The notes below the pieces were generated by a model. That model was given only the letters and a program-made list of their open reading frames with translations. It was not told the origin of the DNA and did not search any database. Of a stretch of 64,000 nucleotides of DNA, positions 9,537 through 20,476 are shown in pieces (the first letter of the stretch is position 1; each line of letters opens with the position of its first letter). Location of the stretch: the NCBI GenBank assembly GCA_016800925.1, contig JABCPU010000255.1, forward strand, positions 34,060-98,059, given 5' to 3'. The translations under genes and the position numbers were made by a program. The stretch is from Suillus spraguei (Eukaryota > Basidiomycota > Agaricomycetes > Boletales > Suillaceae).

Positions 9537-10516
9537 CTCAATGCTAGTTTACGTGCACGTGTTGTTATGGTGTTCCTACTCGAATTTCACTGCGCCCACA
9601 CTCAGACAGGAACACACTGCGGAAGTTGCCTTCCCCACGCTCCAAACACGCTGCATCCTTCACTCTATCTTGCATATGTGCCAACTTATTTCCGATGTGA
9701 TCTGCGTTATTGATAAGGGTGACAAGGCTGCAGGACCAATGTCTATTGTACCGATGAGCATGAGCCACTTTGATGTGCAAGGCAGTACTACGCACACGGA
9801 TGTACCTGCGAAATTGGATCGAATCAGTCGTGATCGAGAGGGTGTCGTGGATAAGTCTGGGTGATGGTGAGCGGCTCGAGAATTCAGGATAGGTCATCAT
9901 TATAAGTCACATACGTCGCAGTGGCAAGTCCTGACAGGCTTGAGCTTCAAAGCTTCCATTCTCCCCTCTGGTCGCCTCAACCCACATGTCACTATCTCTG
10001 ACCAAACGGCGACCATCGGTTGTTACCTGCGTCCTTGACATTGCAACTTTGTAAGCCACTGAACCAACAACCCAGTTTGACAGTAATTGGCCGAAGAGAA
10101 GGTAAATAAAATCCTGCCGTTACACACATACCAGGACATGGTGCTTATCTATTATTAGAATGGAGGCTCGTATGTAGATGTACCACGTTTAGTTAGGACC
10201 TTTCTTGACTCGGAGGTGCCAGCCGAAGCCTTCCAAACTGTAACGATCGACTTGGAAGTATCGATGAGCGTACATTGCATTGACACGGTACAGTTCATAG
10301 CATAGAATGTGAGTTTCTGTTGGACCGCAGTTTGGGAAAGCCTGATTGAGATAAATTAAAGTACCGAAGCTCAGGCTATGCACGATCATTTCATGCTGCA
10401 ACTTGAACATCAGGCAAGCCACCGCATTGTACATCGTACCGCCTTGAGACAACGCCCTCCTATAAAAATACACATAGTGAATAGGATGCATACGACACGC
10501 CCCAAAGTAACATCCA

Positions 10517-12215
10517 ATGCGCTTACCACTACTCTGCATCATCCTTTATTACTTTGCTGGAGTCATCAAAGCTGCAAACATGACTACTATTGCTGGCAAC
10601 ACTTTCGAGGCTCCGTCACTCACCACCAGAACATCATGGTCACATCTCCAGCTCCGTTCTCACTTTATTTGCGTGCATCTACACTACAATTCACCCTAAT
10701 ATTCCGAGTCCCAAGGACAGTACCCTTAGCCTACGGCGGCGACTTGGAATCACGATAATGGCACTCATCGCTCCTGAACTGATTGTCATATGGACTATGC
10801 GTCAGTGGATCAGCGCTCACCGTGTTACAAGACAGTTCAAGGAATCGGGGTATTTCAAGATTTCGCAGCCGCAGGGGCAGTCTGGAAGTGAATCGTTCAT
10901 TTTGAAACTGGATATGTTCCTCGACAACTCATTACTATGCATATCCTCAGATAATGACTCTATGGCAGCGACTGCAGAGCAATATGTCGAAGGTGAAGCT
11001 GACATTCTATCACCCCGAAATTTATGTTTTCTCATGACTCGTTTGTATCTCAAGATCACAATAGCACTTGGCTTCTCAATGCGCATCCCAAAGGTGAACC
11101 GCTATCTGTACTGATTTCCTTCTGGAGGTTTATACCAGTACTCTAGCCCTCACCCCAAGACATGGGGGGACTCGTGCTCTTGCGAAGCCCTTCAAAAAGT
11201 TGTTAAGGGCCAAGGCTCATGTTTCGGAGCAATCTGAAGGTACTAAGCCTGATTCATGCCTACCTAAATATTTACTCATGTGCATCCTCAGATTATACGT
11301 GGACTCAGATGCACAGCTTCTTTGTGCTCATCGGTGGTTCCATGCTTTATGTGGACAAGAAACCCTACCACACACTAGAGCCTCACGAGGGCCCCAGCCT
11401 GATATGCGTCGGGCACATCGACGCACCTAAGCTCGCAGCAAAGCAGATTCAGGACAGAAGCAAAGGCAATGCGATATCGAAAGGACTGATCATCCTTCAG
11501 GTGGTTACCCGTGTCATCTATCACCTCGAAACCACCCAGCTCGAGGTGCGGACACTCGCTTTTGGAGTTCTCAATTTCCTAACTTATGCTGTGCTGTGGA
11601 ACAAGCCTCTCAATGTGCAATGTCCCCATCCAGTGTACTGGAAGTTGACCGAGTCGAGGCCAGAGAATCACATCAAGTATGTATGCCTCAACAACTATAC
11701 CGCTGCTGATGGTTGTGTCTACCTTAGTGTCCATGAAAGCAACCAAGTCACTGGATGGGAGACCTTGACTGTGGCGGTCTTTGGCCCAATTTTTTGGCTC
11801 GTCTGTCCCTCCCAGAACTCGGAAACTCTGAGTTCCAACATTTAATGGTAGTATAAATCTCAAAGAACTGAACGCGTCGGTTTTTTGGCTTTCTGGATCT
11901 CTTATGACAACTATATCTGGTGGCATCCATTACATGGCTTGGTTTTTTGCCTTCCGCACATATCAGGAACAGGTGCTATGGCGCGTGAGTGCCGTCGCTA
12001 TAACTTGCGCACCCTGGTTTAGTTTTCTGTGGGTATCACAAACATTTTTGTACTGTTATACGTGTATGTATGTAACGTGATTTTTCCTTTGTTATCTCAC
12101 TGTACATCCTAGCTCGTGCTATCCTCTTGGTACTGTCATGTTTACCACTTTACGCAATCTTCCTTCTGGTGCAAACCACGCGGTGTTGTGGACTAATTTA
12201 TTCCCGCACTTGTAA
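10517..12215 (+). pseudogene. Orphan multi-pass membrane family gene (array unit 2), broken
   Basis: The family can be followed end to end in pieces. There is an N-terminal signal-like segment and TRTSW...HPNIPSPK (10517-10730), RRRLGI..MALIAPELIVIW.MRQW (10730-10830), and KESGYFK (10840). The central part has THSFFVLIGGSMLY.DKKPYHTLEP, IQDRSKGNAISKGLIILQ, and TLAFGVLNFLTYAVLWNKPL (11300-11610). The C-terminal HYMAWFFAFRTYQEQVLWRVSAVAITC and LPSG tail follow at 11925-12215. Frames change at least at about 10720, 11115 and 11845, with no splice sites that would explain them. It was probably an integral membrane protein. It is followed by an FHA fragment, as in the other units. Confidence 0.8.
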
Positions 12216-12299
12216 TTCTTGATCATGGTACTTATGATACACTTCATACCTTTGTAATTCAAAGGCGGCAAATATCCTTGTGGTCGCCGATGGAGCTAG

Positions 12300-12945
12300 C
12301 TACATGAATGTTTCGCAATCGCTACGGATTGACGCGATCACATGACTTCCTGGTAAGGCATGACGTGAATAAACTTTGCCCACATTCACCCACCGCCATG
12401 GACGGCAGCGCGCCGCAGCTGATGAAGCAGATGACTGACGAGCAGGTAGCAGCAGTCCCAATCAATAAGATAGTTACCTTTGGACCCGACGTGCAGCGTC
12501 CCGTCTCTATTTCCAGATATCAATGCCCGCACGTAGAATTTGTGTTTCTGGAAAGAAAGGTGCGTAGCTTATTTACCTATCATACCTACATAAACTGAAC
12601 CACCACAGCTGGTATCATATATGCCTACGAAATCCTTACGTTCATGACCTGCTAATATGTCGGTTGTCTGTAAGGGTATACACGTTTTCGGGTTGTCTGC
12701 ATTCTCTGGCGTGGAGTCCTGGATCATCGATGAGCTTTCGATCCGCTTCTTCTACTGCAAGCTGACACACAAAAACCCCAGTCGACGCCTTGTCGACAGT
12801 TTTCTATTAATATCACTCTCGGTCTGCCGTATTTTGGCGTGGCTTCATACTTCAGCTGACAGGGCCAATTCTTCAACCAAGCGCATGGCACAAATGACTC
12901 AATGATATATGTGCACGCATTGTTATGGCGTTTCAGCTCGAGTTC
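12300..12945 (+). pseudogene. FHA-gene remnants (array unit 3)
   Basis: Two blocks match the intact FHA gene. The 5' region and exon 1 (12330-12580) include the upstream CGCGATCACATGAC, ATGGACGGCAGCG at the start codon, and a QVAAVPI.K.VTFGPD stretch. An exon-2 piece (about 12865-12945) contains TTCTTCAACCAAGCGCATGGC. Frames are broken and the middle is missing. It is more diverged than units 1-2, so it is an older copy. Confidence 0.7.
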
Positions 12946-13901
12946 CATTACCCCCAACCCAACAGACGGGAACATGCTACGAAAGTTGCCCGTCCTACGC
13001 CCAAAACACGCTATATGCTTAATTCCATCTTGCGTGCGTCAACTTATGACTGGTGTGATCTGCATCTTTCAATAAGGGTGACAGGGCTGCGGAACCAGCG
13101 TCTATCATGCTGGCCAGCCACTAACAACGCGGTAATAGGTGCAGCTTTCCCTGTATCCAAGAGCCTGTTTCTTGGTTTGCGAATTATCTCGGATAATAAA
13201 ACGGACATACTGCAGTCTGCTGAGAGACCTGTCGACTCACGATGCATCGACAAAATCTAACTAAATATGTTGTGCTATGTTGTGGAGTGGTGAAGTTGAC
13301 CATAGCATCTTGAAAAGCCCAAGTGAGAATGATATATATTGACGACGGCTGAACAGGAATGAGAACTACATTAAACGTACATTTAATGCGCAAGACAATA
13401 CGCCTGTGCCACATCTGCGCATACGAATAACCTGCGAAACTAGATTGATTCGGTTGTGATCGAGAGGATGGCAGTTGTGTATGAGTCTGGGCGATAAGTG
13501 GTTGTATAAGTTCCCAGCAAGTCAAGGCTTTCATTCTCATCACAACCTACATATCACTATTATTTCTGACCAAACAACGGCCTTCGGTCATTACCTGAGT
13601 CTTCAACATTGCATCTTTGAAGTTACGGAACCAACGACCCAGGCAAATAAAATACATTGGACACGCATAGGACTGACGAATCATAGTATGTGGATGTTGA
13701 CGTGTTGTTGAGACTAGTCCTGGGTGCCAGGACCTGAGTTTGAATTTGGGTGCCTGTGCAGCCCGAAACGCTTCACACTTTGCACGATCATATGCTTCAT
13801 GCTACAAACATCAGGTCTCGTCCCACGTGTTGAAATGACGCCCTCCAATAAAATACAAATAGTGAACAGGATGCATACGACACATTCAAAAGTCACATCC
13901 A

Positions 13902-15600
13902 ATGCGCTTACTGCTACTCTACATGGTCTTCCTTTACTTCGTTGGAGCCATCCAAGCTGCAAATACAACAACAACTACTAGCTACAGTTTTGAGGATCCA
14001 TCATTCACCACCAGAACCCTATGCTCCATCATCTCCGGCTCCATTTTTACTCTTTTTGCGTGTATCTATACTGCCATTCACCCCAACATTCCGAGTCCCA
14101 AGGACAGCCCCCTTCTTATCCTACGGCGGCGACTCGGGATTATGATAATGGCACTTATTGCCCCTGAACTGATCGTCACCTGGGCTATGCGTCAATGGCT
14201 CAGTACTCGTCATGTCGCAAGAGAGTTCAAGGAATCGGGATATTTCAAGACTCAACCACAGGAGCAGTCTGAATGTGAATAATTCTTTTTCAAATTAGTT
14301 ATGTTTTTCAACTCTGCGCGTCCTCAGATCATGGGTCCATCACAGCAACTGCAGAGCAATATGTCGAAGGTGAAGTTGGCATTTTTACACCCTGAATTTC
14401 ATGTTTCCTCATGACTCGTCTGCTTCTCTAGATCATGATGGCACTCGACTTCTCGTAGCGCATCCCGAAGGTCAACCGTCTGTGCTGGTGTTCATTCGGA
14501 GGTTTATACTAGTACTCCAGCTCCCACCACAGGATACGGGGTAACTCATGCTCTCGCGAAGCCCTTCAAAAAGTTGCTTAAGGCCTATGTTTTAGAGCAA
14601 TCTGAAGGCAAGCCCCATTCATGCTCACCTGAACGTTAACTCATGTGCATCTTTAGATTATACGTGGACTCGGACGCACAGCTTTTTTGTGCTGATGGGT
14701 GGTTTTATGCTTTATGTGGACGAGAAACCGTACCGCACACTAGAGCCTGACGAAGTCCTCAAGCTGATACGTGCTAGGTGTATCGACGTCCCTACCCCGG
14801 CAACCAGATCCACGACAAGAGTAAAGGCAATGCGATATCGAAAGGATTGACCGTCCTTCAAGTGGCATGGTTTGTCATTCAACTCATTACCCGGGCCATC
14901 TATCACCTCGAAACCACAAGCTCGAAATAGGGACACTCGCTTTTGCAGTTCTCAATTTCCTCACCTATGCCGTGTGGTGGAGCAAGCCTCTCGACGTGCA
15001 ATGTCCCCATCCAGTGTACTGGAAGTCGACCGAGTCAAGGCCAGAGGATCATATTGGGTATATATGTGCCTCAACAATTATACCGCTGCTGATGATTATG
15101 TCTGCCATAGTGTCATTGAAATCGAACAACCTACTGGCTGGGAGATCTTGTTTCAGGAAGTCGTCGGCACAATTGTTGAACTGATGGGCATATCTATCCG
15201 TCAAAAGCTCCGAGTTCCAACATTTGATGGTAGTGCCGAATCTTTTGACGGTGCGAACGCGTTGGTTCTTGGGATTGCTGGATTTCTTATGGCAACCATA
15301 TTTGGCGGCATTCATTGTATGGCTTGGTTTTTTGCCTTCCGTACACACCAGGAACAGGTGCTATGGCGCATGAGCGCTGTCGCGATAACTTGCACACCCT
15401 GGTTTAGTCTTCTTATGGGTGCCATAGTTGTTGGTGTAGACGCCGCCGGTATCGCGATTGGATTTATCATACTGCTTCCCATGATGTACATCACAGCTCG
15501 TGTCGTCCTCTTGGTACTCATGTTCACCACTTTGCACATTCTTCCTCCCGATGCATACAAGGTAGTGCTGTGGATTAGTTTGGTACCACACTTAGGATGA
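13902..15600 (+). pseudogene. Orphan multi-pass membrane family gene (array unit 3), nearly full length but broken
   Basis: The N-terminal frame (13902-14282) runs from a signal-like MRLLLLYMVFLYFVGAIQAA through HPNIPSPKDSPLLILRRRLG and APELIVTWAMRQW, then stops. The central portion is frame-shifted (14640-14870: THSFFVLMGGFMLYVDEKPY). The last 200 residues are open to 15600, with an NYTAADDYVCHSV region, IFGGIHCMAWFFAFRTHQ and hydrophobic segments ending LPPDAYKVVLWISLVPHLG. Short introns could explain some but not all breaks. It is the best preserved internal copy of the family in the window. Function unknown. Confidence 0.75.
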
Positions 15601-15689
15601 TTCTTGATTATGGATACACTCTATATGTTTGTAATGATATTCAGATGGTTCTTGTCGTCGATGGTGGAACTAGGCGTTACATAAGTCGT

Positions 15690-15990
15690 TTCGCAACTGC
15701 TATGGACAACGTCATCACATGACCTCCAGGTGATTTGGCCCAAGTCTTCGCTCATCGCCATGAACTGCAGCGACATTGTAGGATTGTTCGGTACGCTGCG
15801 GCTGATGAGCAGCTAGCAACATTTCCAATCGATGAGACACTTACCTTTGGACCGAACGTGCGGCGTTGGTCTGTATTATCCAGAGACCAATCATCTGCAC
15901 GCAGAATTTGTGTTTCTGGAAAGAAAGGTTCGTAGCTGATTTACATACCTATAAGCAATACCTACATACACTGATGCCCTGACAAAACAA
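15690..15990 (+). pseudogene. FHA-gene 5' remnant (array unit 4)
   Basis: It follows the membrane gene by about 100 bp. It includes ATCACATGACC, an eroded start region, and QLATFPIDE.LTFGPNV, which corresponds to the FHA core, then a GTTCGTA splice-like end. A short match to the region after unit 1's fragment (TTTCAATCC..CGTC) follows at about 16005. Not translatable as an FHA domain. Confidence 0.65.
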
Positions 15991-16141
15991 AATTACATTG
16001 GCAAGATTTCAATCCTCATCTTTTGCGAAGGGAGTGCAGGAGGAGAATGCAGGGACCGGATTCTAGAGGACACGAGTCAGTGACGAGGATAATTAGCTGG
16101 TGAGTACGTTCAAAGTTGATCGGTGGAACTTCGCAGCCCAC

Positions 16142-16221
16142 TTTGAACTTGCCTTGCTTGCCACGTACCCTGCGACTTCCAGAATTTGGAAGTCCGGACG
16201 TACGTGGCAAGCAAGTTCAAA
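16142..16221. repeat. 80-bp nested palindrome (hairpin)
   Basis: The outer arms TTGCCACGTAC and GTACGTGGCAA enclose inner arms GACTTCCA and TGGAAGTC around GAATT. The outer arms extend further (TTTGAACTTGC against GCAAGTTCAAA), with a 5-base CTTGC duplication in the left arm. As single strand it would form a long stem. It could be a tiny inverted-repeat element; nothing coding is seen. Confidence 0.6.
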
Positions 16222-16539
16222 ATCTAAACCTCTGAATCTTGACATTGCCACCTACAACGACCAACACTACAAGGTCATTATCCTCATTATCCTCAAACAT
16301 CTCCTGAAACCAATGGTATTCAGGGAAGGTGTCACACGATCCTGCCGAGAGGAGAATGGTGTTGTACAGCATGTGTGACCTCATTTTGGACATACAGAGG
16401 TTCATTCAAGTTTGTGTGGCATGATTTTACACAGAACGCCGCATCTGTATGTATCAGTACCCACATTCTCGCCCGCCAACTCTCCACTATCGAAAAAGTA
16501 TTCTGCACGATTTCCGGACACTCTTCGCGTGGCATTCGG

Positions 16540-16992
16540 ACGTGCGATGAACTGGTTAGCTGTTCAGACCGTGCTCAAGGGGCACGCTCGTTCAGTTAAC
16601 TCGGTCCCGTTCTCGGTGAACGGCACTCGCATTGTCACCAAATCTTGGGATAAAATGAACATCGTACGATTCAGGCCACCACTACTATGATATCGAACAC
16701 TTGGAACAACCACTTCATTTCCTTCTCGTCCAACTCCATCTGCGCGCTGCACAACACCTCTGAGTTGGTGAACGGAGTATTCTATGATCACTGCAGCTCG
16801 ACCCTCTTTGTCCTGAATCAGTGAATGTTGACAGTGGATGGGTAGTGGGACCCAAATGTTGGCTGTTATTTTGGGTACCCGCTTCATTTCGGAACCCTGG
16901 GACTGCATTAGTGATACACAGTGGTCCTGATCTTGATTTGAACCGCATGAAACATGGACACTGGCAAACATATCGAGAGGGGTGAGTCTCCC
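16540..16992 (+). pseudogene. NACHT-WD40 type protein, C-terminal tail relic
   Basis: It begins with one WD40 repeat (VLKGHARSVNSVPFSVNGTR, then SWDK) at 16560-16660. After frame breaks it continues with the long C-terminal tail typical of Agaricomycete NACHT/WD40 proteins: a SFSSNSICALHNTSEL-like stretch (about 16720-16780), SSTLFVLN, GWVVGPK..LLFWVP (16835-16885) and LDLNRMKHG (16925-16965). The nucleotide-binding part and the other repeats are absent. Such proteins are STAND-type signalling proteins linked in fungi to non-self recognition; here only a fragment remains. Confidence 0.7.
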
Positions 16993-17808
16993 ATTTTCTG
17001 TTCCTCGTACCTGTAGACCTTGGTGCCGACGATCACTGCAGCAGTGTATCCATTGTGGAGAATTCAAATACTATTTGGATGTCACCGTGTACAGTGAACC
17101 ACAATTCATACTCTACTGTATGCCCAGCATCTAGTTCGAGTGACTTGAGCTGACCATGTGACACTCATGTTTGTTCGTGCTGGAGCCACATCGATAGACA
17201 ATGAAACATGTGAAGTGAACGATAGGTATCGATCGCTTCAGAGGGGTAAATATTGATGCATAGTGAGACGTAACGATGCAGAGCGAAAAACAGTGCCAGT
17301 GTTACGGTTCATCTTAGGAATTGATGATCTGAGTTGACAGAAGGCCATCATTATTGGGAGCAACAGTAGGATGAATCCAATATGCTACAACACTCGAAAA
17401 GGTACGAGTATGAGCTTCAAAACTGTACCGGACACCCAATGCAATCTCCCAATTGTTGTAGCTTGGTCCTTCTGACATCTACAATGGTGTCACGGTTGTA
17501 CCATTGAAGATACATGTTGAGGTAGACGTCTGGCAGATTGGCGATATCATCATGGGTGCGTAACGGTGGTAACCCGAGCTAAAGATAATTCATCAATGGA
17601 ACAGGTAGTAGGAGAGAACGAATCGAACCAACCTCTTGTGGACTCTTTAACCCTCCCAGGCGGATCGCAAGGATTTGATATGGTCTGATGGTTCCATCGC
17701 CGCAGGTCAAGTTGTATGCCTATAAGTATTGGCAATTGTGAACGCTGAATGAGGTTCCACGAGACAACCATAAAGTACATATTAGTTGGTGAGTAGGTTT
17801 GCCTCGCA
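16993..17808. other. No recognisable gene
   Basis: Only short unsupported frames. A minus-strand stretch (about 17402-17560, containing DDIANLPDVYLNMYLQWYNR) is open behind a TTTAG acceptor-like site and could be a decayed 3' exon of the neighbouring minus-strand gene, but nothing confirms this. Confidence 0.4.
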
Positions 17809-18300
17809 TTACTGTTCTAGGTGCGATGTCTGGTCTCCTATATTAAATGAACTTCTTTCGATGGTGTCTAGTCTACCCTCAAGTACATCAAGTCGTTGTT
17901 GTTTGACAGTGTCGACTTGGTGTGTCAGTGCCTGTACCATCTGCTGGTAGTCCTGTGTTGTTGATGGTTGAGGTTGGTAACTTGGGGGGCGAGAGTCGCC
18001 TGGAGAACTTGGGGAGTGGCCTTGGAAGGCGTCACTGACCATGATCCGGTGAAGGTAACGTTGCGCCTCCACGACATCAGTATCTGTCGGACGACTTCCT
18101 AAATCTGAGAGTATATTAGTGAGTAGTAAGCACTGAAAAGTGGGATGCAACATACACAAAGGACCAGCCCGTCGGAGCTCAAGCAGTTTGTCAAGGAGAT
18201 CAATGGCTTTGATGATATCTTCCTCGTTTGGGGGATCTGAAGGCAAAACGTCTATTTGGTTTGATAGTTGTGCCATTGATAGGCATGGTGCCAGGATCAT
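17809..18300 (-). CDS. Hypothetical protein, paralogue of the gene at 19438
   Basis: Two exons, 18300-18156 and 18104-17809, joined by a 51-bp phase-1 GTATGT...CTCAG intron, give 146 codons. The N-terminal part is DPPNEEDIIKAIDLLDKLLE. After the intron come a TDVVEAQRYLHRIM segment, a Pro/Ser/Gln-rich linker, and a helical stretch predicted to form a coiled coil (QALTHQVDTVKQQRLDVLEG). The plus-strand gene at 19438 has the same order of features (SDPP..DI..., the same intron phase, ..AQMYLHQ.., coiled coil), so the two are paralogues in divergent orientation. The alternative start Met at 18276 is possible. I recognise no family. Confidence 0.55.
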   Translation of the reverse strand: MILAPCLSMAQLSNQIDVLPSDPPNEEDIIKAIDLLDKLLELRRAGPLCMLHPTFQCLLLTNILSDLGSRPTDTDVVEAQRYLHRIMVSDAFQGHSPSSPGDSRPPSYQPQPSTTQDYQQMVQALTHQVDTVKQQRLDVLEGRLDTIERSSFNIGDQTSHLEQ

Positions 18301-19437
18301 CGAAGTAGTTGAGGTGCTGGTGGTCCATCCATTGACGTCCCCTAATTATAAGCTGCCTCGGTGGCTGACATTTCCGCTTCCAAATCCGTGCTTCATTTGA
18401 GTTTGGACCACTGTGCGATCAGGGTGAGCTCGAATTAACTTTTGAACAAAGTTACCTGTAAACAAAGGATAGTTTGAATCCCCACCTATAATCTGTAGGC
18501 AGATGTACCTGTGAAATTGGTCCCAGTCTACAGGGTGACAGAGTGCTGAATGGGATCGTGCACCGGAGTAGGATATGTTACACATGATTGCCTCGGATAG
18601 ACGCTTGATTCTGGACCCAGGCGACAAGCTACATGGCGAAAGGACAGGGACAGTGAGGTATTGTGTATGCGTACATCGTGTCGTCACTGAAGTAGAGCCA
18701 CAACAGACGCTGTTCCATCTTGCGAAAAATATAACCAGAACTCTCAAACTCAGCAGGAGACATGGCAATCGAGATACTACTTGATCAATGACAACAAGCA
18801 CGCCAAAGCGACGCAGCCGGGAAAGGAAAAGGGCGACACGAAGAATGAAATTTTGAAGACAGAGCCAGGTTCAGTATTTTCAATATAACAAGAGTGCTAT
18901 TAGAGGTTATCGTAATAGACAGGATAAACAGTCATATAATGAGGAACAAGTTCAGGAGAACAGGTATGCTCGACAAGCACTCGGGGAGCGCGGCGCGGGA
19001 GTTTCACAGTAAAGGGCCTGTAGCAAGGTGAGCCATATACAATATCAAAGTTTAATAAATCGTACATACATTTAAGGAACACCGAACTTGCAAGAGAGAA
19101 CTCAACTTAAGAACGACAAGAAACGATTGTTGAGGGACGACACGGTACCAGCTGAGATGCTCTTGGAGAAGTAAGGAAATTGAGTTTGCAGCTCGCTCGC
19201 CGTGTATGTCGGACTTCAAAACTCTAATCTTGATATCGACCAACGCCGTCTATACCGTGTAGCATTCAAGTCACCGATAGTCAACGACAGAATTCACTGA
19301 GAAGATGAAGTACAGAGTTCATTGGAGGTCGGGATATCGAAGGTGATATCATAATATAGGAGGCCTATGAGTCTGCATGTGATACACCGCTCAGTGTATA
19401 TAACCTCCTAACCTTCAGTCTCCTGTAATTATCAACA

Positions 19438-19973
19438 ATGTCAATCCAAGTACCATCCGTCTCCTTATCTCGGATACGGCAACCGTTCCCTCCTTCAGAT
19501 CCACCCACCAACTCAGACATCGTAAATGCAGGTCTCTTCCTCGACGACGTGAAGGAGTTTTACCGCCCCCCTGTAAGTTTTGTCGCGGCCCAAGCTTCGA
19601 ACTGACTACATAAAACACCCACAGCATTCAGGAGAGTACTGCTCAATGACTGCAGTGTGGCAACTTATCATGACCTCGCAAAAGCACAAATGTATCTACA
19701 CCAAGTGTGCACCGCAGCCATGGCTGAGACAGGTCAAAAAAAAGACCTCGTGTCATTTCGGATCCCGATGCCATCCATGCAGAGCTGGATCAGATAAATA
19801 AAACACTGGTTCGGATGATGGATGAGTCCAGGACTCGCCATCTGGACCAAGAGCTTGACTTTGATTCCGTTAGGGAGAGGCTCCAACACGTGGAGCAGCT
19901 ATTAGAATCCCAAGAAAGTGAGCGTCGACAGAGGTTTGGCCATCTTGAGCAGCCAACGACATTCGAGATATGA
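19438..19973 (+). CDS. Hypothetical coiled-coil protein, paralogue of the gene at 17809-18300 (frame-disrupted)
   Basis: Exon 1 (19438-19572) begins MSIQVPSVSL and contains PPSDPPTNSDIVNAG. A GTAAGT...CACAG intron follows, then exon 2 (19625-19973) with DLAKAQMYLHQ and a charged C-terminal coiled coil (RERLQHVEQLLESQESERRQ). The intact frame needs one more base in a C6 run (about 19566-19571) and one more in an A8 run (19736-19743). Both are homopolymers, so miscalled run length is as likely as true mutation. A TATA-like TATATAA lies about 40 bp upstream. Function unknown. Confidence 0.5.
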
Positions 19974-20476
19974 CATAATGATTTCGATACTTTGATAATC
20001 GCTGCTCATGTTAACGACATAGCATGATGGCAGAAACCATTCTTTAGCAAGGCTGTACCACTAGATCCTGATCTCGTGGGGGCAATGCGGATCAAAACCC
20101 GGGGCTCGTTGGTATTTTTATCGTAGTCTGGCTATACATCTGGATGGACAATTGACCAAGGGCTATGCACATGCGCTCGTTATGTAAATTCATGAATCAC
20201 ATCAGTGATCATACAACAAGTTCATCTTCTTGCGCCTCTAGCCCCAATCTAACTATAATTAACGACATTCAAATCTTGTTGTGAACTGCCCACGACGGGT
20301 GCTAGGCGCATCATAATAATTTCGAAATGTCCATGTGAACATAACAAAATACATGAAGTCATGGCAGAAGGCTGAGTACTAGTGCGAATACTGTAAGAGT
20401 ACAAGCACATACAAATCTATGGGGAAAGCGCGAACTCTAGGTAAAATTCGGACTAACCATATTCTCTTCTTCAGAG
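19974..20476. other. No recognisable gene
   Basis: AT-rich intergenic sequence between two convergent genes. The last 70 bp match the 3' flank of the other seven-TM copies (a CTTTCCCCATAGATTTG-type stretch). Confidence 0.4.

Larger units (their letters stand above)
3978..10735. repeat. Segmental duplication copy B (interrupted)
   Basis: This is the counterpart of 985-2680, split by a terminal-inverted-repeat element (4109-4526) and a Copia retrotransposon (4868-9536). Removing both restores near-continuous alignment with copy A, so both insertions post-date the duplication, or at least are absent from copy A. Unlike copy A, this copy continues into a longer version of the orphan membrane gene. 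Confidence 0.85.

Noticed and set aside
9531..9541. LTR ending in the canonical CA (CCCA) two bases earlier
   Set aside because: With that boundary the 5-bp flanks do not match. Ending at CCCAGA gives a perfect CTCAA duplication and agrees with the uninterrupted FHA sequence.
18900..19243. Two-exon minus-strand gene suggested by GTATGT...CTACAG between two short frames
   Set aside because: The exon phases do not match (phase 0 into a frame needing phase 2) and neither frame resembles a known protein.
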